Shown here piece after piece: positions 17,684 to 26,257 of a stretch of 64,000 nucleotides of DNA. Position 1 is the first letter of the stretch, and each line of letters begins with the position of its first letter. The notes below the pieces were generated by a model. It was not told where the DNA came from. It saw only the letters and a list, made by a program, of their open reading frames with translations, and did no database searches. The stretch lies in contig JADKHC010000007.1 of assembly GCA_016721945.1 (NCBI GenBank), positions 124,001 through 188,000 of the forward strand. The letters run 5' to 3'. The position numbers were made by a program, and so were the translations under genes. This DNA comes from Verrucomicrobiota bacterium. GTDB lineage: Bacteria > Verrucomicrobiota > Verrucomicrobiia > Opitutales > Opitutaceae.

Positions 17684-18604
17684 ATGAGGTCACGTTTGTT
17701 TTCACTGTTTGCGCTCGCTGCACTGTTGATTGTGGCTGGTTGTGAGCGGTCGGATGTCTCGCCCTTTACGATCGAAGGTGACGAGCCCGGGTACCGTCGT
17801 GGCAAGGACTTGATCAAGCAAGGGCGCAATCAGGAGGCGCTGAGCGAGTTTCAAAAAGTCATCGATAAACGCGGCCTTAACAACGCTGCCGAGTCGCATC
17901 TCGAAGTCGGCCTGCTCTATCAGTATCACATCAAGGACCCGATTTCGGCGATCTACCATTATCGCAAATATCGCGAACTGAAACCCAACAGCCAGCAGGC
18001 CGATCTCGTTCGCCAACGTATCGACGCCGCGACGCGTGATTTTGCCCGCTCGCTTCTGGTACAGACTGACTCGCTCGATAAACTCGACTCGGACGACCTC
18101 GCGAAACGTCTTCAACGCGAGAACGATAAACTCAAAGCCGACCTCGCCGCGGCACGCGCCAACCGCCCCGTCCCGGTCGCCGCCGCAGATGAAGAAACAC
18201 CCGCTGCTGAGCCAGCACCGGTCGCTGCACCAAACCGGGGCGCGTATGCAATTACCGATAACAGTTCGCCCGTCGTGCGCGCCGCCGTCGACATCGAACC
18301 GGAGCCTACGCCAGAGCCGGTTGCTCAACCTCGTCCGCCCGTCGCGCAACCCGCGCGCCCGACAGCCAGCACGACGGTGACGAGACCTTCAGCTACGACG
18401 ACGCGGCCCACGACAACCACCACGCGCCCGACGACGGGCTCCTACCGCCGCCACACGATCAGCAAGGGAGACACACTCTACAGCCTAGCCCAGAAATATT
18501 ATGGTAACCGCTCGCGCTGGCGCGACATCTACGCGGCCAACCGCGACGTGATGAAGAGCGAAGGGGACCTACGGATCGGCATGGAAGTGAAAATCCCGCA
18601 GTGA
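17684..18604 (+). CDS. LysM-domain lipoprotein with TPR-like region
   Basis: A 306-residue protein with a signal peptide and lipobox IVAGC (Cys20). Residues about 35-120 resemble tetratricopeptide repeats (GKDLIKQGRNQEALSEFQK, HYRKYRELKPNSQQADLV). A charged helix follows, then an Ala/Pro/Thr-rich linker of about 80 residues. The C-terminus is a LysM peptidoglycan-binding domain (HTISKGDTLYSLAQKYYGN, then LRIGMEVKIPQ). It is probably anchored in the outer membrane and bound to the cell wall. It is divergent from kdsD and followed by hemN on the same strand. The cellular role is not known; a cell-envelope scaffold is the simplest reading. Confidence 0.88.
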   Translation: MRSRLFSLFALAALLIVAGCERSDVSPFTIEGDEPGYRRGKDLIKQGRNQEALSEFQKVIDKRGLNNAAESHLEVGLLYQYHIKDPISAIYHYRKYRELKPNSQQADLVRQRIDAATRDFARSLLVQTDSLDKLDSDDLAKRLQRENDKLKADLAAARANRPVPVAAADEETPAAEPAPVAAPNRGAYAITDNSSPVVRAAVDIEPEPTPEPVAQPRPPVAQPARPTASTTVTRPSATTTRPTTTTTRPTTGSYRRHTISKGDTLYSLAQKYYGNRSRWRDIYAANRDVMKSEGDLRIGMEVKIPQ

Positions 18605-18713
18605 TTTTTTCCTCCGTATGTAGTTGTTCCGCGGAGACGCGCAAAATTTGCGTTAACTCCGCCAAGCGCTGCGGAGTGAACGGGTATATGTTGTGCGAGA
18701 TTGCGCCACACGA

Positions 18714-20120
18714 ATGATCTTGCCCGACGAATATGCCGCCCAGCCTTCCGCTTCCTCTCTGAATCTCGATTTGATTCGGAAGTATACGATGCCGGCGCCG
18801 CGCTACACATCGTATCCGCCAGCGACACAATTCACCGATCAACTCGGCGCAGTCCGCGTCGAAGACGCTTTCAAGGACGACAACCAAGCCGGGTCCGGTC
18901 CGCTCTCGCTCTATTTTCATCTGCCGTTTTGCGAGACACGCTGTTGGTACTGTGGCTGCAACACCGTCATCACCAAGCGCCACGACGCAGCCGCCGAATA
19001 CCTCGACGACTTGGCGCTGGAAATGAAACTCGTTGCCCAACGCACCGACCGCAAACGGCCCGTTACGCAGGTGCATTTCGGTGGTGGCACGCCCACATTT
19101 CTCCCGCCCGACCAGTTGCGCCGTCTCGGAGCGTTATTTAACGAACACTTTTCAATCGCCAAAGACTGCGAGATCAGCGTCGAACTCGACCCGCGACGCC
19201 TGAAGCTCGATCACATTCAAGCGCTCCGCGAAATCGGAGCCACCCGAGCTTCGCTCGGCGTGCAGGATACTAATCGCAAGGTCCAACTCGCGATCAACCG
19301 CTACCAGCCGCACTCGCTTAACCAACAAGCCATGGGCTGGCTGCGCGCCGAAGGTTTTAAGTCGGTCAACGTCGATCTCATTTACGGACTGCCGCTGCAG
19401 ACGCCCGAGTCGTTTTCGAAAACGATCGATGACGTGCTCTCGCTCTCGCCCGAGCGCCTCTCGGTCTTCAGTTACGCGCACGTGCCTTGGATCAAACCAG
19501 CGCAGCGTATCTTTGAAGATCGCGGACAGCTGCCCACGCCCGAGGAAAAACTTGCCATGTTCGCCCTCGCGCACGAACGCCTGACCACGGCCGGCTATGT
19601 CGATGTTGGGCTCGATCATTTCGCGAAACCCGACGACGAACTCGCCCGCGCCCAGCGTGCCGGCACGCTCCATCGCAATTTCCAAGGCTACAGCACGCAC
19701 GCCGGTGCGTCGCTCTACGGCTTCGGCCTCTCGTCGATCTCGCAGACGCAGCAAACGTATCTGCAAAATCACAAGACGCTCATCGCGTATCGCACCGCGC
19801 TCGCCGCTGGACAGTTGCCGATAGAACGTGGTTTGCGTTTGACCGACGAAGACCAGCGCCGCCGCACGATTATCATGCACATCATGTGCGACCGCGGGCT
19901 CGACTATAAAAAGCTTTCGACCGCGCTCGGTTTGGATTTTGCCAAAGTGTACGGCCGCGAAATCGCCTCGCTGCAAGACCTCGCCGCCGACGGAATTATC
20001 GGCCTGGGCACAAACGGTTTTTCGATCACCCCGGCCGGCATGCCCCTGCTCCGCGTAGTCGCCACCCGCTTCGACGCCACGCTAAAACCAGCCGCAGGCA
20101 AACACGCGCAGGTGATCTGA
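18714..20120 (+). CDS. hemN: Oxygen-independent coproporphyrinogen III oxidase (radical SAM)
   Basis: Decarboxylates coproporphyrinogen III to protoporphyrinogen IX in anaerobic haem synthesis. The 468-residue product carries the HemN radical SAM signature CETRCWYCGC (Cys73, Cys77, Cys80 with Cys82). It also has PRYTSYPPATQF near the N-terminus, QVHFGGGTPTFL, SLGVQDTNRKVQLAINR, VNVDLIYGLPLQT and GLDHFAKPDDELA. The C-terminal HemN domain contains FQGYSTHAG and IMHIMCDRGLDY. The ATG at 18714 is preferred to an in-frame GTG 21 bases upstream. It encodes the full-length enzyme rather than the shorter HemW-like paralogue. Confidence 0.95.
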   Translation: MILPDEYAAQPSASSLNLDLIRKYTMPAPRYTSYPPATQFTDQLGAVRVEDAFKDDNQAGSGPLSLYFHLPFCETRCWYCGCNTVITKRHDAAAEYLDDLALEMKLVAQRTDRKRPVTQVHFGGGTPTFLPPDQLRRLGALFNEHFSIAKDCEISVELDPRRLKLDHIQALREIGATRASLGVQDTNRKVQLAINRYQPHSLNQQAMGWLRAEGFKSVNVDLIYGLPLQTPESFSKTIDDVLSLSPERLSVFSYAHVPWIKPAQRIFEDRGQLPTPEEKLAMFALAHERLTTAGYVDVGLDHFAKPDDELARAQRAGTLHRNFQGYSTHAGASLYGFGLSSISQTQQTYLQNHKTLIAYRTALAAGQLPIERGLRLTDEDQRRRTIIMHIMCDRGLDYKKLSTALGLDFAKVYGREIASLQDLAADGIIGLGTNGFSITPAGMPLLRVVATRFDATLKPAAGKHAQVI

Positions 20121-20147
20121 AGGCGGTTCAACGTCATTACTCCAGCA

Positions 20148-20172
20148 CTGGAGGTGGCGCCCGATGTCCCGT
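20148..20172 (+). repeat. Degenerate fragment of the GGTGGAGCCCGATGTCCC repeat
   Basis: A stretch GGTGGCGCCCGATGTCCC differs at one base from the start of the element at 26783-26859. The second arm is not recognisable here, so this looks like a decayed copy. The rest of the 282-base gap between hemN and the GH5 gene shows nothing recognisable. Confidence 0.4.
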
Positions 20173-20402
20173 TCATACGCCAGATACAGCTTTGGCATTT
20201 TCCCGTACGGATGAGGGATCGTCTGTCCTGCCAAAGTCCGAGCCAGACGGACTGAGGCAGCGCCTCTTTTCCTCTTGTTAATTACTAACAATCACCCTTG
20301 CGTTCCAAGGTCGCCGCTTCGCCCCCAGCCCCCCGTCTGAACTGCCGAACCAGCAAACACCGTGGTCGTGGCTGTTCGTTTCTTTTCCTCTAAAATTACA
20401 CC

Positions 20403-21554
20403 ATGTTCTCTTATAAATTCGTGCCTCTGTTTGCCATTGTTGCCCTAGCAATGCTCCCAACTATCACGAGGGCCGCAACCGTACCGCAAAATCCCGCTGG
20501 TTTCGTGATCCAACGCGGGACTAATCTGAGTCATTGGCTTTCGCAGGATTTCGGCTGGGCGCCTCGCGACCAGTGGATCACCACCGAAGACATGCGGTTC
20601 ATCGCCAAGCAAGGCTTCGACCATGTCCGCCTGCCGATCGACGAGAAGGAACTCTGGTTGCCAAATGGGCAGCCTAACAACCCTGAATTCGACCGGATGC
20701 TCAAGGCGATTGGCTGGTGCCGCGAAGCCGGGCTGCGCGTGATCGTCGATCTGCACACCATCAACGCGCATCACTTCAATGCCGCTAACGAAGGCATGGC
20801 AGCCAACACACTCTGGACCGACCCGAAAGCTCAAGAACACTTCCTCGGTCTTTGGCGCGAACTCTCGGCGCGACTCCGGCATCTGCCGGTCGACGCCGTG
20901 GCATACGAGTTCCTCAACGAAGCCGTGGCTGATAACGCGGAAGATTGGAATAATCTCTTCCTGAGATGCTATAAGCTTCTGCGCGCGACCGAACCAAATC
21001 GGGTGTTTATCATGGGCGCGAACCGCTGGCAAATGCCCGAGAATATTCCGCTGCTGAAAGTACCTGAGGGCGACAAAAACATTATTCTCAGCTTCCACAC
21101 CTATTCCCCAATGTTGCTCACTCACTACAAGGCAGATTGGGTACCGCTCAAGGTCTACACCGGCCCTGTTCAGTATCCGGGTCCTGTTGTCGACAAAGCC
21201 ACTTTCGAAAAGATCATCCAGACCTATGGCGAAAGCATGCGGGAGCAGATCAGCAATACCACCGAGAACTGGGGCCCCGCCCGTCTCCGGCAGGAATACG
21301 AGCCAGCCATCCGCCGCGCCCGAGAGCTCGGTCTACAGCTCTACTGTGGCGAATTTGGCTGTTTGCCAACGGTTCCCCGTGCCGCCCGACTCGCATACTA
21401 CCGCGATATCGTCTCAGTCTTCGAAGCCGAGAACATCGCTTGGGCCAATTGGGAATATAAGGGCGACTTCGGCGTCTATGAATGGCTTGGGCTGAAAGGG
21501 CTTGCTGGAAAGCCGGACACCGAATTCCTCCGCATCCTTTTGCCGAAAAAGTAA
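20403..21554 (+). CDS. Secreted GH5-family endoglucanase-like enzyme
   Basis: A 383-residue protein with a cleavable signal peptide (about 22 residues, ending TRA) and no lipobox, so it is probably periplasmic or secreted. The single domain is GH5: RGTNLSHWLS, FDHVRLPIDEKELW, LRVIVDLHTINAHHF, AYEFLNEAVAD with acid/base Glu173, ILSFHTYSPML and LYCGEFGCLP with nucleophile Glu317, followed by WANWEYKGDFGVY. GH5 enzymes hydrolyse beta-glucans or beta-mannans. Unlike the GH5 lipoprotein at 6225 it has no Ig modules or Thr/Pro linker. It stands alone, with gaps of about 280 and 340 bases on either side. Confidence 0.92.
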   Translation: MFSYKFVPLFAIVALAMLPTITRAATVPQNPAGFVIQRGTNLSHWLSQDFGWAPRDQWITTEDMRFIAKQGFDHVRLPIDEKELWLPNGQPNNPEFDRMLKAIGWCREAGLRVIVDLHTINAHHFNAANEGMAANTLWTDPKAQEHFLGLWRELSARLRHLPVDAVAYEFLNEAVADNAEDWNNLFLRCYKLLRATEPNRVFIMGANRWQMPENIPLLKVPEGDKNIILSFHTYSPMLLTHYKADWVPLKVYTGPVQYPGPVVDKATFEKIIQTYGESMREQISNTTENWGPARLRQEYEPAIRRARELGLQLYCGEFGCLPTVPRAARLAYYRDIVSVFEAENIAWANWEYKGDFGVYEWLGLKGLAGKPDTEFLRILLPKK

Positions 21555-21893
21555 TATCTCTCCGAATTTTGCCTCGGGCGCGCGGCATGCTAGTTCGCGC
21601 GCTATCCCGAACGGCTACAGTTTAACTGAAACGGTTCTAGGGGTAGAATTACTCACGGGGCTCCACTATGCGCTCTTGGTCGCCCGATATTCCGGAGCAG
21701 TCACTCGGCGGGGCGTGAACGGGGCCGACGTTTTCAGAGGCGAATACGAACGAAAGCTCGCGCTCGCTGTCAGTGTTGGAATCGCGATTCCGCGCACAGA
21801 TGCAGCACTTGAATTTCGGCACCGCCATATGCGGACCGAGCGCTTGACATCGCCACCTGACGCAGGCGCAGTGAAAGCCGAACTATTTACTAT
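21555..21893. other. 339-base stretch without a recognisable gene
   Basis: Open frames cross it on both strands, but none matches a family I know. It lies just upstream of the AHH-domain gene. A TTGACA at 21844 has no convincing -10 partner at normal spacing. It could hold the promoter of the toxin-immunity pair or decayed coding sequence. Confidence 0.4.
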
Positions 21894-22757
21894 ATGGCTG
21901 AAATCGGCGAAGGCGTAGCAATCGGTGTGATCGATGACAGGCACGACGAGGAGTGCCCTTATTGTAAATGCGCCAAGGAAAAACCCGAGAAGATCGAGAA
22001 CGATCTTGTCGCCGACATCGACGAGGACGCGCCGGGCTTCGACGGCCCACTCGGCAACAATTCGGGCAAGCTCGGCACAGCTTGCAAGGACGACAAGCCT
22101 TCTCCGCAAACAATCGACGACGTACCTGTGGCGCTCGCTGCGCATCACCTCATTCCTGGCAACGCCGCTCTGGGGGAAAGCGCATTAAAAAGCGGTAATC
22201 ACCTTTGGAAGCACGGCATGGAACACGGCAATATCGGCTACAATATCAACTCCGCCGCCAACGGAGTCTGGCTCCCGGGCAGTTACGCTCTGCACAAGAC
22301 CAACGTGACTAAACGCAATGCAACAACCGACCGCAATGCTCCAAGTTGGAAGGAGCAGTCTCTGCCGGAACGCCAGGAATACGCTGTGCTGGCAACCTTA
22401 CTTTATGGTGCGCAGTTCCATGATTCGCATAAAGACTACAATGAATTTGTCAGACGCGTTTTGGATAAAATCGCAGCTAAGCTGGAGTATGCCAAAGGCC
22501 TCAACTGCCCGGAGGCGACCACTTCTGGCGAAAAGCCGCCGGGTGAGCGTCCGCCACTCAAGGTCATCGTTTCACGTCTGAACAAACTCTCTAAGCGGAT
22601 GAAAGGCATGTTGACCCGTCCTGATCCTGTCCGTTGGCGAAAAAATATCTACACTTCGGATAAATACGGCCCCACGTGCCTCAATCGTGCCTGTGGTGCC
22701 CCGGTCACGCACGACGCAGATGCGGATCAACTGGTCAAAGAAATCGGATTCTTATGA
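21894..22757 (+). CDS. AHH-domain (HNH/Endo VII-type) nuclease toxin candidate
   Basis: A 287-residue protein. Its clearest part is VALAAHHLIPGNAALGES (Ala83-His84-His85), followed by NHLWKHGMEHGNIGYNINSA and NGVWLPGSY. This is the pattern of AHH nucleases, a branch of the HNH/ENDO VII superfamily found as toxin domains of polymorphic toxin systems. The N-terminus has a compact Cys motif, ECPYCKC (residues 20-26), and an acidic stretch, with no signal peptide, PAAR, Rhs or VgrG domain. A Lys/Arg-rich region and a Cys pair (CLNRAC) occur near the C-terminus. Its stop codon overlaps the start of the next gene (ATGA), as expected for a toxin coupled to its immunity protein. The target (DNA or RNA) and delivery route are unknown. 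Confidence 0.75.
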   Translation: MAEIGEGVAIGVIDDRHDEECPYCKCAKEKPEKIENDLVADIDEDAPGFDGPLGNNSGKLGTACKDDKPSPQTIDDVPVALAAHHLIPGNAALGESALKSGNHLWKHGMEHGNIGYNINSAANGVWLPGSYALHKTNVTKRNATTDRNAPSWKEQSLPERQEYAVLATLLYGAQFHDSHKDYNEFVRRVLDKIAAKLEYAKGLNCPEATTSGEKPPGERPPLKVIVSRLNKLSKRMKGMLTRPDPVRWRKNIYTSDKYGPTCLNRACGAPVTHDADADQLVKEIGFL

Positions 22758-23341
22758 GTAACAATTACTGTTCCTTTGATTATACTGTCGCTGGATGTCG
22801 CTCGCTCAAACCCTCTTCGTTTCCGAACCATCCGAAGGTCTGGTGGAATGTCGGGGCGTTAATTAATGAAGCCTTGGTGCCCAAGCCCTATACGGGAAAA
22901 CTTGATCCTTTTAATGAAGACAGTGATGAGCAGATCATGCCGGAGGTCATGTCGGGCTGGTGCTCGTCACTTGTGATGCGCGAGGACCTGCTTAAGGCTT
23001 TTCTCGAAGCTGGCGTGGACAACTTGCAGCTATTTGACGCCGAGATCACTGATCCCGACAGCGGCAAGGTCTACACCAACTACAAAGCGGTAAATATCGT
23101 GGGCTGTATCGCCGCCGCCGACCTGCGCAAGTCCGAGTACACCGAGCACGGCAACGGTCCGGTGATTGATGTGGATTTCGACAAGCTGGTGATCGAAGAC
23201 AAAAAGCCGGACGGCACGTTGATGTTCCGTCTAGCCGAATCGATCAACGTGATCCTCTTGCACAAAAAAGTGCGCGACCACCTGCTCACAAAGAACTTTC
23301 CTTTCCTCCGATTCTACGAAGTCGGAGATATCGCCACGTAA
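22754..23341 (+). CDS. Imm11-like (DUF1629) immunity protein candidate
   Basis: The ATG at 22754 overlaps the stop of the AHH gene by 4 bases (ATGA), giving a 195-residue cytoplasmic-type protein. The C-terminal half (YKAVNIVGCIAAADLRKSE, then FDKLVIEDKK, LMFRLAESINVILLHKKV and FLRFYEV) matches my recollection of the Imm11/DUF1629 family, which often lies next to AHH nucleases, for example in myxobacteria. It would bind and neutralise the upstream nuclease. The assignment rests on pattern memory and gene pairing. Other immunity families of similar alpha+beta build cannot be excluded. Confidence 0.68.
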   Translation: MSNNYCSFDYTVAGCRSLKPSSFPNHPKVWWNVGALINEALVPKPYTGKLDPFNEDSDEQIMPEVMSGWCSSLVMREDLLKAFLEAGVDNLQLFDAEITDPDSGKVYTNYKAVNIVGCIAAADLRKSEYTEHGNGPVIDVDFDKLVIEDKKPDGTLMFRLAESINVILLHKKVRDHLLTKNFPFLRFYEVGDIAT

Positions 23342-23443
23342 AGGGTTGGCTTAACTGATGCCTATACAGCTCACACCAAAAACTTGCGGCGCAGAAACGC
23401 GGGCTTTGCGTTTGGCGCGAGTTTAGCTACTCTCCGTTTATTC

Positions 23444-23875
23444 ATGAGCGATCTCAGCGATCTCTACCAATCGGTAATCCTCGATCACAACAAGCGTCCG
23501 CGCAATCGCGGCAAGCTGCCCACTGCCAATCGCGTGGCTTCGGGCGACAACCCGACGTGCGGTGACAACTGCACGGTTTACCTGCAATTCGACGGTGAAC
23601 GCATCGGAGGGATCTCGTTCGAGGGTTCCGGCTGCGCGATTTCGCAGGCCTCGGCTTCGCTCATGACGACCCAGCTCAAGGGCAAAACTCCGGCCGAAGC
23701 GGAGGAAACCTACAAGCGCTTCTCCGAAATCGTGAAAACCGGTAACGCGCCCGAAGACTTCGACGAACTCGCCGCCTTCGCTGGCGTACACACGTTTCCT
23801 GCGCGCATCAAATGCGCCACGCTCTCGTGGCACGCCGCGCTCGAAGCCCTCAAACAGCCGGAAACGAAGCCATGA
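23444..23875 (+). CDS. sufU: Fe-S cluster assembly protein SufU
   Basis: A 143-residue NifU/IscU-like protein. The zinc/sulfur-transfer residues of SufU are visible: Cys39 and Asp41 in NPTCGDNC, Cys64 in GSGCAISQAS and Cys124 in RIKCATLSWHA. The inserted region between the second and third cysteines is typical of SufU rather than IscU. It accepts sulfur from SufS for iron-sulfur cluster assembly. The ATG at 23444 fits the family N-terminus (LYQSVILDHNKRPRN). Its stop overlaps the sufS start by 4 bases, so the two are translationally coupled. The sufBCD genes are not in the window. Confidence 0.94.
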   Translation: MSDLSDLYQSVILDHNKRPRNRGKLPTANRVASGDNPTCGDNCTVYLQFDGERIGGISFEGSGCAISQASASLMTTQLKGKTPAEAEETYKRFSEIVKTGNAPEDFDELAAFAGVHTFPARIKCATLSWHAALEALKQPETKP

Positions 23876-25140
23876 CCGCACTGCCCGTTTTGAAACAGCC
23901 GCGTCTTTCCTCACGTTTCTGGGACGACGTGCGCGCCGATTTTCCTGTGCTGCATCAGCACGTCGGCAACAAGCCGCTTATCTATCTCGACAACGCTGCG
24001 ACCACGCACAAGCCGAGCGCGGTGATCGATGTGCTAACCCGCTTCTATCAACAGGACAACAGTAACGTCCACCGCGGCCTGCACGCACTTTCCATGCGCT
24101 CGACCGATGGCTACGAAGCGGCGCGCATCTGCTCGGCGAAATTCATCAACGCCGCTGTGCCCGAGGAAATCGTTTTCACGCGCGGCACGACCGAGTCGAT
24201 CAATCTCGTCGCGCAAAGCTGGGGCGCGGCCAACCTTAAAAAAGGTGACGTTGTTTTGATCACCGAGATGGAACATCACTCCAATCTCGTGCCGTGGCAG
24301 ATGATCACTGAGCGCACCGGCGCGACACTGCGCTACGTTCCGGTCATCGGCGAAAACGCCGAACTCGGACTCGATCTCGACGCGTTGGATAAACTCCTCA
24401 CGCCAGAGGTGAAGCTCTTCGCGTTCACCCATATTTCGAACACGTTGGGCGTGATCAATCCCGTGGCCGAACTATGCGCCAAGGCCAAAAAAGTGGGCGC
24501 GCTCACGTTGATCGACGCCGCGCAGTCGGTCGGCCATGAGCTGATCGATGTGCAGGCACTAGGCTGCGATTTTCTCGCTTTTTCTGGTCACAAGATGGCT
24601 GGCCCGACCGGCATCGGCGTGCTCTATGGCCGCAAGGCGCTGCTCGATGCGATGCCGCCGTGGCAGGGCGGTGGCGGCATGATCACGAGCGTTGAATTTT
24701 TCCAGAGCAAGTGGAAGCCCGCGCCCGAGCGTTTCGAGGCTGGCACGCCGAATGTGGCTGACGCAATCGCGCTGCACGCGGCGATGGATTACCTCGATGC
24801 ACTGGGTCGGCCTCGGATTTCAGCGCACGATCACAAACTCGCGGCACAGGCTTATGCAGCGCTGAGCGAGTTGCCGGGGATTCGCATTCTCGGGCCGAAA
24901 GGTGCGCGGAGCGGACTCGTTAGTTTTGCGCTCAAGGATGCTCACGCCCACGACGTGGTGACGTTTGCCGATCAAGACGGTATCGCCTTGCGCGGTGGTC
25001 ATCACTGTAACCAGCCGCTTATGCGCAAGCTCGGTCTGCCGAGCACGGTGCGCGCGAGTTTCTACGTTTATAACAACACGGCCGAGATCGATGCGCTCGT
25101 GGCCTCGATGCGGAAAATTATTAAGTTCTTCGGAGCGTAA
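23872..25140 (+). CDS. sufS: Cysteine desulfurase SufS (class II)
   Basis: A PLP enzyme that removes sulfur from L-cysteine as a persulfide and passes it to SufU. The 422-residue length fits. Visible signatures are IYLDNAATTHKP near the N-terminus, FTRGTTESINLVA, EMEHHSNLVPWQ, LIDAAQSVGHE, the PLP lysine in FSGHKMAGPTG (Lys241), and the active-site cysteine in LRGGHHCNQP (Cys379). The start is the ATG overlapping the sufU stop. The gene ends about 95 bases before the convergent nrdG-like gene, with a REPIN-like palindrome in between. Confidence 0.95.
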   Translation: MTALPVLKQPRLSSRFWDDVRADFPVLHQHVGNKPLIYLDNAATTHKPSAVIDVLTRFYQQDNSNVHRGLHALSMRSTDGYEAARICSAKFINAAVPEEIVFTRGTTESINLVAQSWGAANLKKGDVVLITEMEHHSNLVPWQMITERTGATLRYVPVIGENAELGLDLDALDKLLTPEVKLFAFTHISNTLGVINPVAELCAKAKKVGALTLIDAAQSVGHELIDVQALGCDFLAFSGHKMAGPTGIGVLYGRKALLDAMPPWQGGGGMITSVEFFQSKWKPAPERFEAGTPNVADAIALHAAMDYLDALGRPRISAHDHKLAAQAYAALSELPGIRILGPKGARSGLVSFALKDAHAHDVVTFADQDGIALRGGHHCNQPLMRKLGLPSTVRASFYVYNNTAEIDALVASMRKIIKFFGA

Positions 25141-25155
25141 GTCGGCCCGGTGTTT

Positions 25156-25215
25156 TTGTAGGAGCCTGCTTGCAGGCGATCCGCGCGGCCATCGCCTGCA
25201 AGCAGGCTCCTACAA
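25156..25215. repeat. REPIN-like perfect inverted pair of REP sequences
   Basis: Two perfect 25-base arms (25156-25180 and 25191-25215) flank a 10-base spacer. Each arm contains GTAGGAGCCTGCTTGCAGGC. It lies exactly between the convergent sufS and nrdG-like genes, so its hairpin could act as a bidirectional terminator. A single arm recurs at 14755-14777. Confidence 0.8.
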
Positions 25216-25235
25216 GGAAAACGATCCTGCCGACT

Positions 25236-25925
25236 TCACCGCACGAGAAACTCGTCCACGCGATCGCGCAGGGCTTCGCTCGCAATGTGGAAGAGGCTGA
25301 CGTCAGGCGGCGTGAAGGGCGGCTGCGAACGGAAGTCGCTTGGCGGCATGCGGTAGGTTTGCACGGCGTATCGACGAACTCCATACATGAGCGGAGCGAG
25401 CTGATCGAGGTGTTCCTGGGTGTGCAGGCCGCCGACGAGCGTGGTGCGAAATTCGTAGGGAATTTTCGCCTGCTTGATCAACTCGATGCTCAGTTCGAGC
25501 GGGCCCGTGTCCACTTCGCACCCGACGAAACGCCGGTACTCGCTGAGCGGGCCTTTCACGTCCATCGCGATGTAGTCGAGCAGGTTCTCCTCCAAGAGCG
25601 AGGTCAGCATGCCGGGATTGCTGCCGTTGGTGTCGAGTTTGATGAGGAGGCCCATCTCGCGGATTCGCCGCAAGAAATCCATCAGGCCGCACTGCTGAGT
25701 TGGTTCTCCTCCGGTGATGACGACGCCGTCGAGCTGGCTACGGCCGAGCAAAAGGTGTTCGAAAATTTCTTCGACCGGCATGGACGGCTGGAAGCGCGAA
25801 GGGTAGACGAGCGCACGGTTGTGGCAGTACGGGCAGCGCCAGGCGCAGCCTTGCGTAAATACGACGGCGGCTACTTTTCCGGGGAAGTCGATGAGTGAAC
25901 TTTTTTGAAAGCCGCCGATTTTCAT
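25236..25925 (-). CDS. nrdG: Anaerobic ribonucleoside-triphosphate reductase activating protein (radical SAM)
   Basis: A 229-residue radical SAM protein of the NrdG type that would install the glycyl radical on the class III reductase NrdD. The signature is CAWRCPYC (Cys27, Cys31, Cys34), preceded by LIDFPGKVAAVVFTQG and followed by VVITGGEPT and IKLDTNGSNP. The N-terminal IGGFQKSSLIDFPG is characteristic of the longer NrdG2 subfamily. No nrdD gene lies in the window, although these genes are often adjacent. It could activate a reductase encoded elsewhere or serve another glycyl-radical enzyme. Confidence 0.88.
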   Translation of the reverse strand: MKIGGFQKSSLIDFPGKVAAVVFTQGCAWRCPYCHNRALVYPSRFQPSMPVEEIFEHLLLGRSQLDGVVITGGEPTQQCGLMDFLRRIREMGLLIKLDTNGSNPGMLTSLLEENLLDYIAMDVKGPLSEYRRFVGCEVDTGPLELSIELIKQAKIPYEFRTTLVGGLHTQEHLDQLAPLMYGVRRYAVQTYRMPPSDFRSQPPFTPPDVSLFHIASEALRDRVDEFLVR

Positions 25926-26257
25926 GGGGTAAGCGCGTGGTGGCGCAGAAAAAGTTGTTGTGCAATCGCCCTTACTGGCCGGACGGTTTAGGGGTGGCGA
26001 TAGGTTTTAGAGGCGATCTAGTGCTGACGACGATGCTATTGCGCGCGGTGCGGTCGGGGTCCCGTTGGGTAGTGGAAGGCTAGGCTGTACCCGGCTCGCA
26101 GCCGACACAAACCTACATGAGCCCGGGCGGCATGAAATTAGGCTTCTAGATCGTGATGATGAAGAGATGGAATGACCGGTGTTGAAGGACAGATAGTAGG
26201 GAACGAACGCGTCATCGACACGCCTGCTGATTCCGGCTTAATTGGCGGCCTTCATTC
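25926..26257. other. 332-base intergenic stretch between nrdG and the divergent pterin synthase gene
   Basis: No convincing coding frame is seen. It holds a small palindrome, CGGCTCGCAGCCG, near 26094-26106. Promoters for the two divergent flanking genes should lie here, but no strong consensus pair is visible. Confidence 0.4.

Noticed and set aside
21666..22148. 160-residue open frame on the minus strand across the start of the AHH gene
   Set aside because: No family motifs, no ribosome site, and it is antisense to a well-supported coding gene with conserved nuclease motifs.
22754..25140. CRISPR array or Cas genes, because of palindromic repeats nearby
   Set aside because: No regularly spaced direct repeats with unique spacers exist anywhere in the window; the repeats seen are isolated palindromes.
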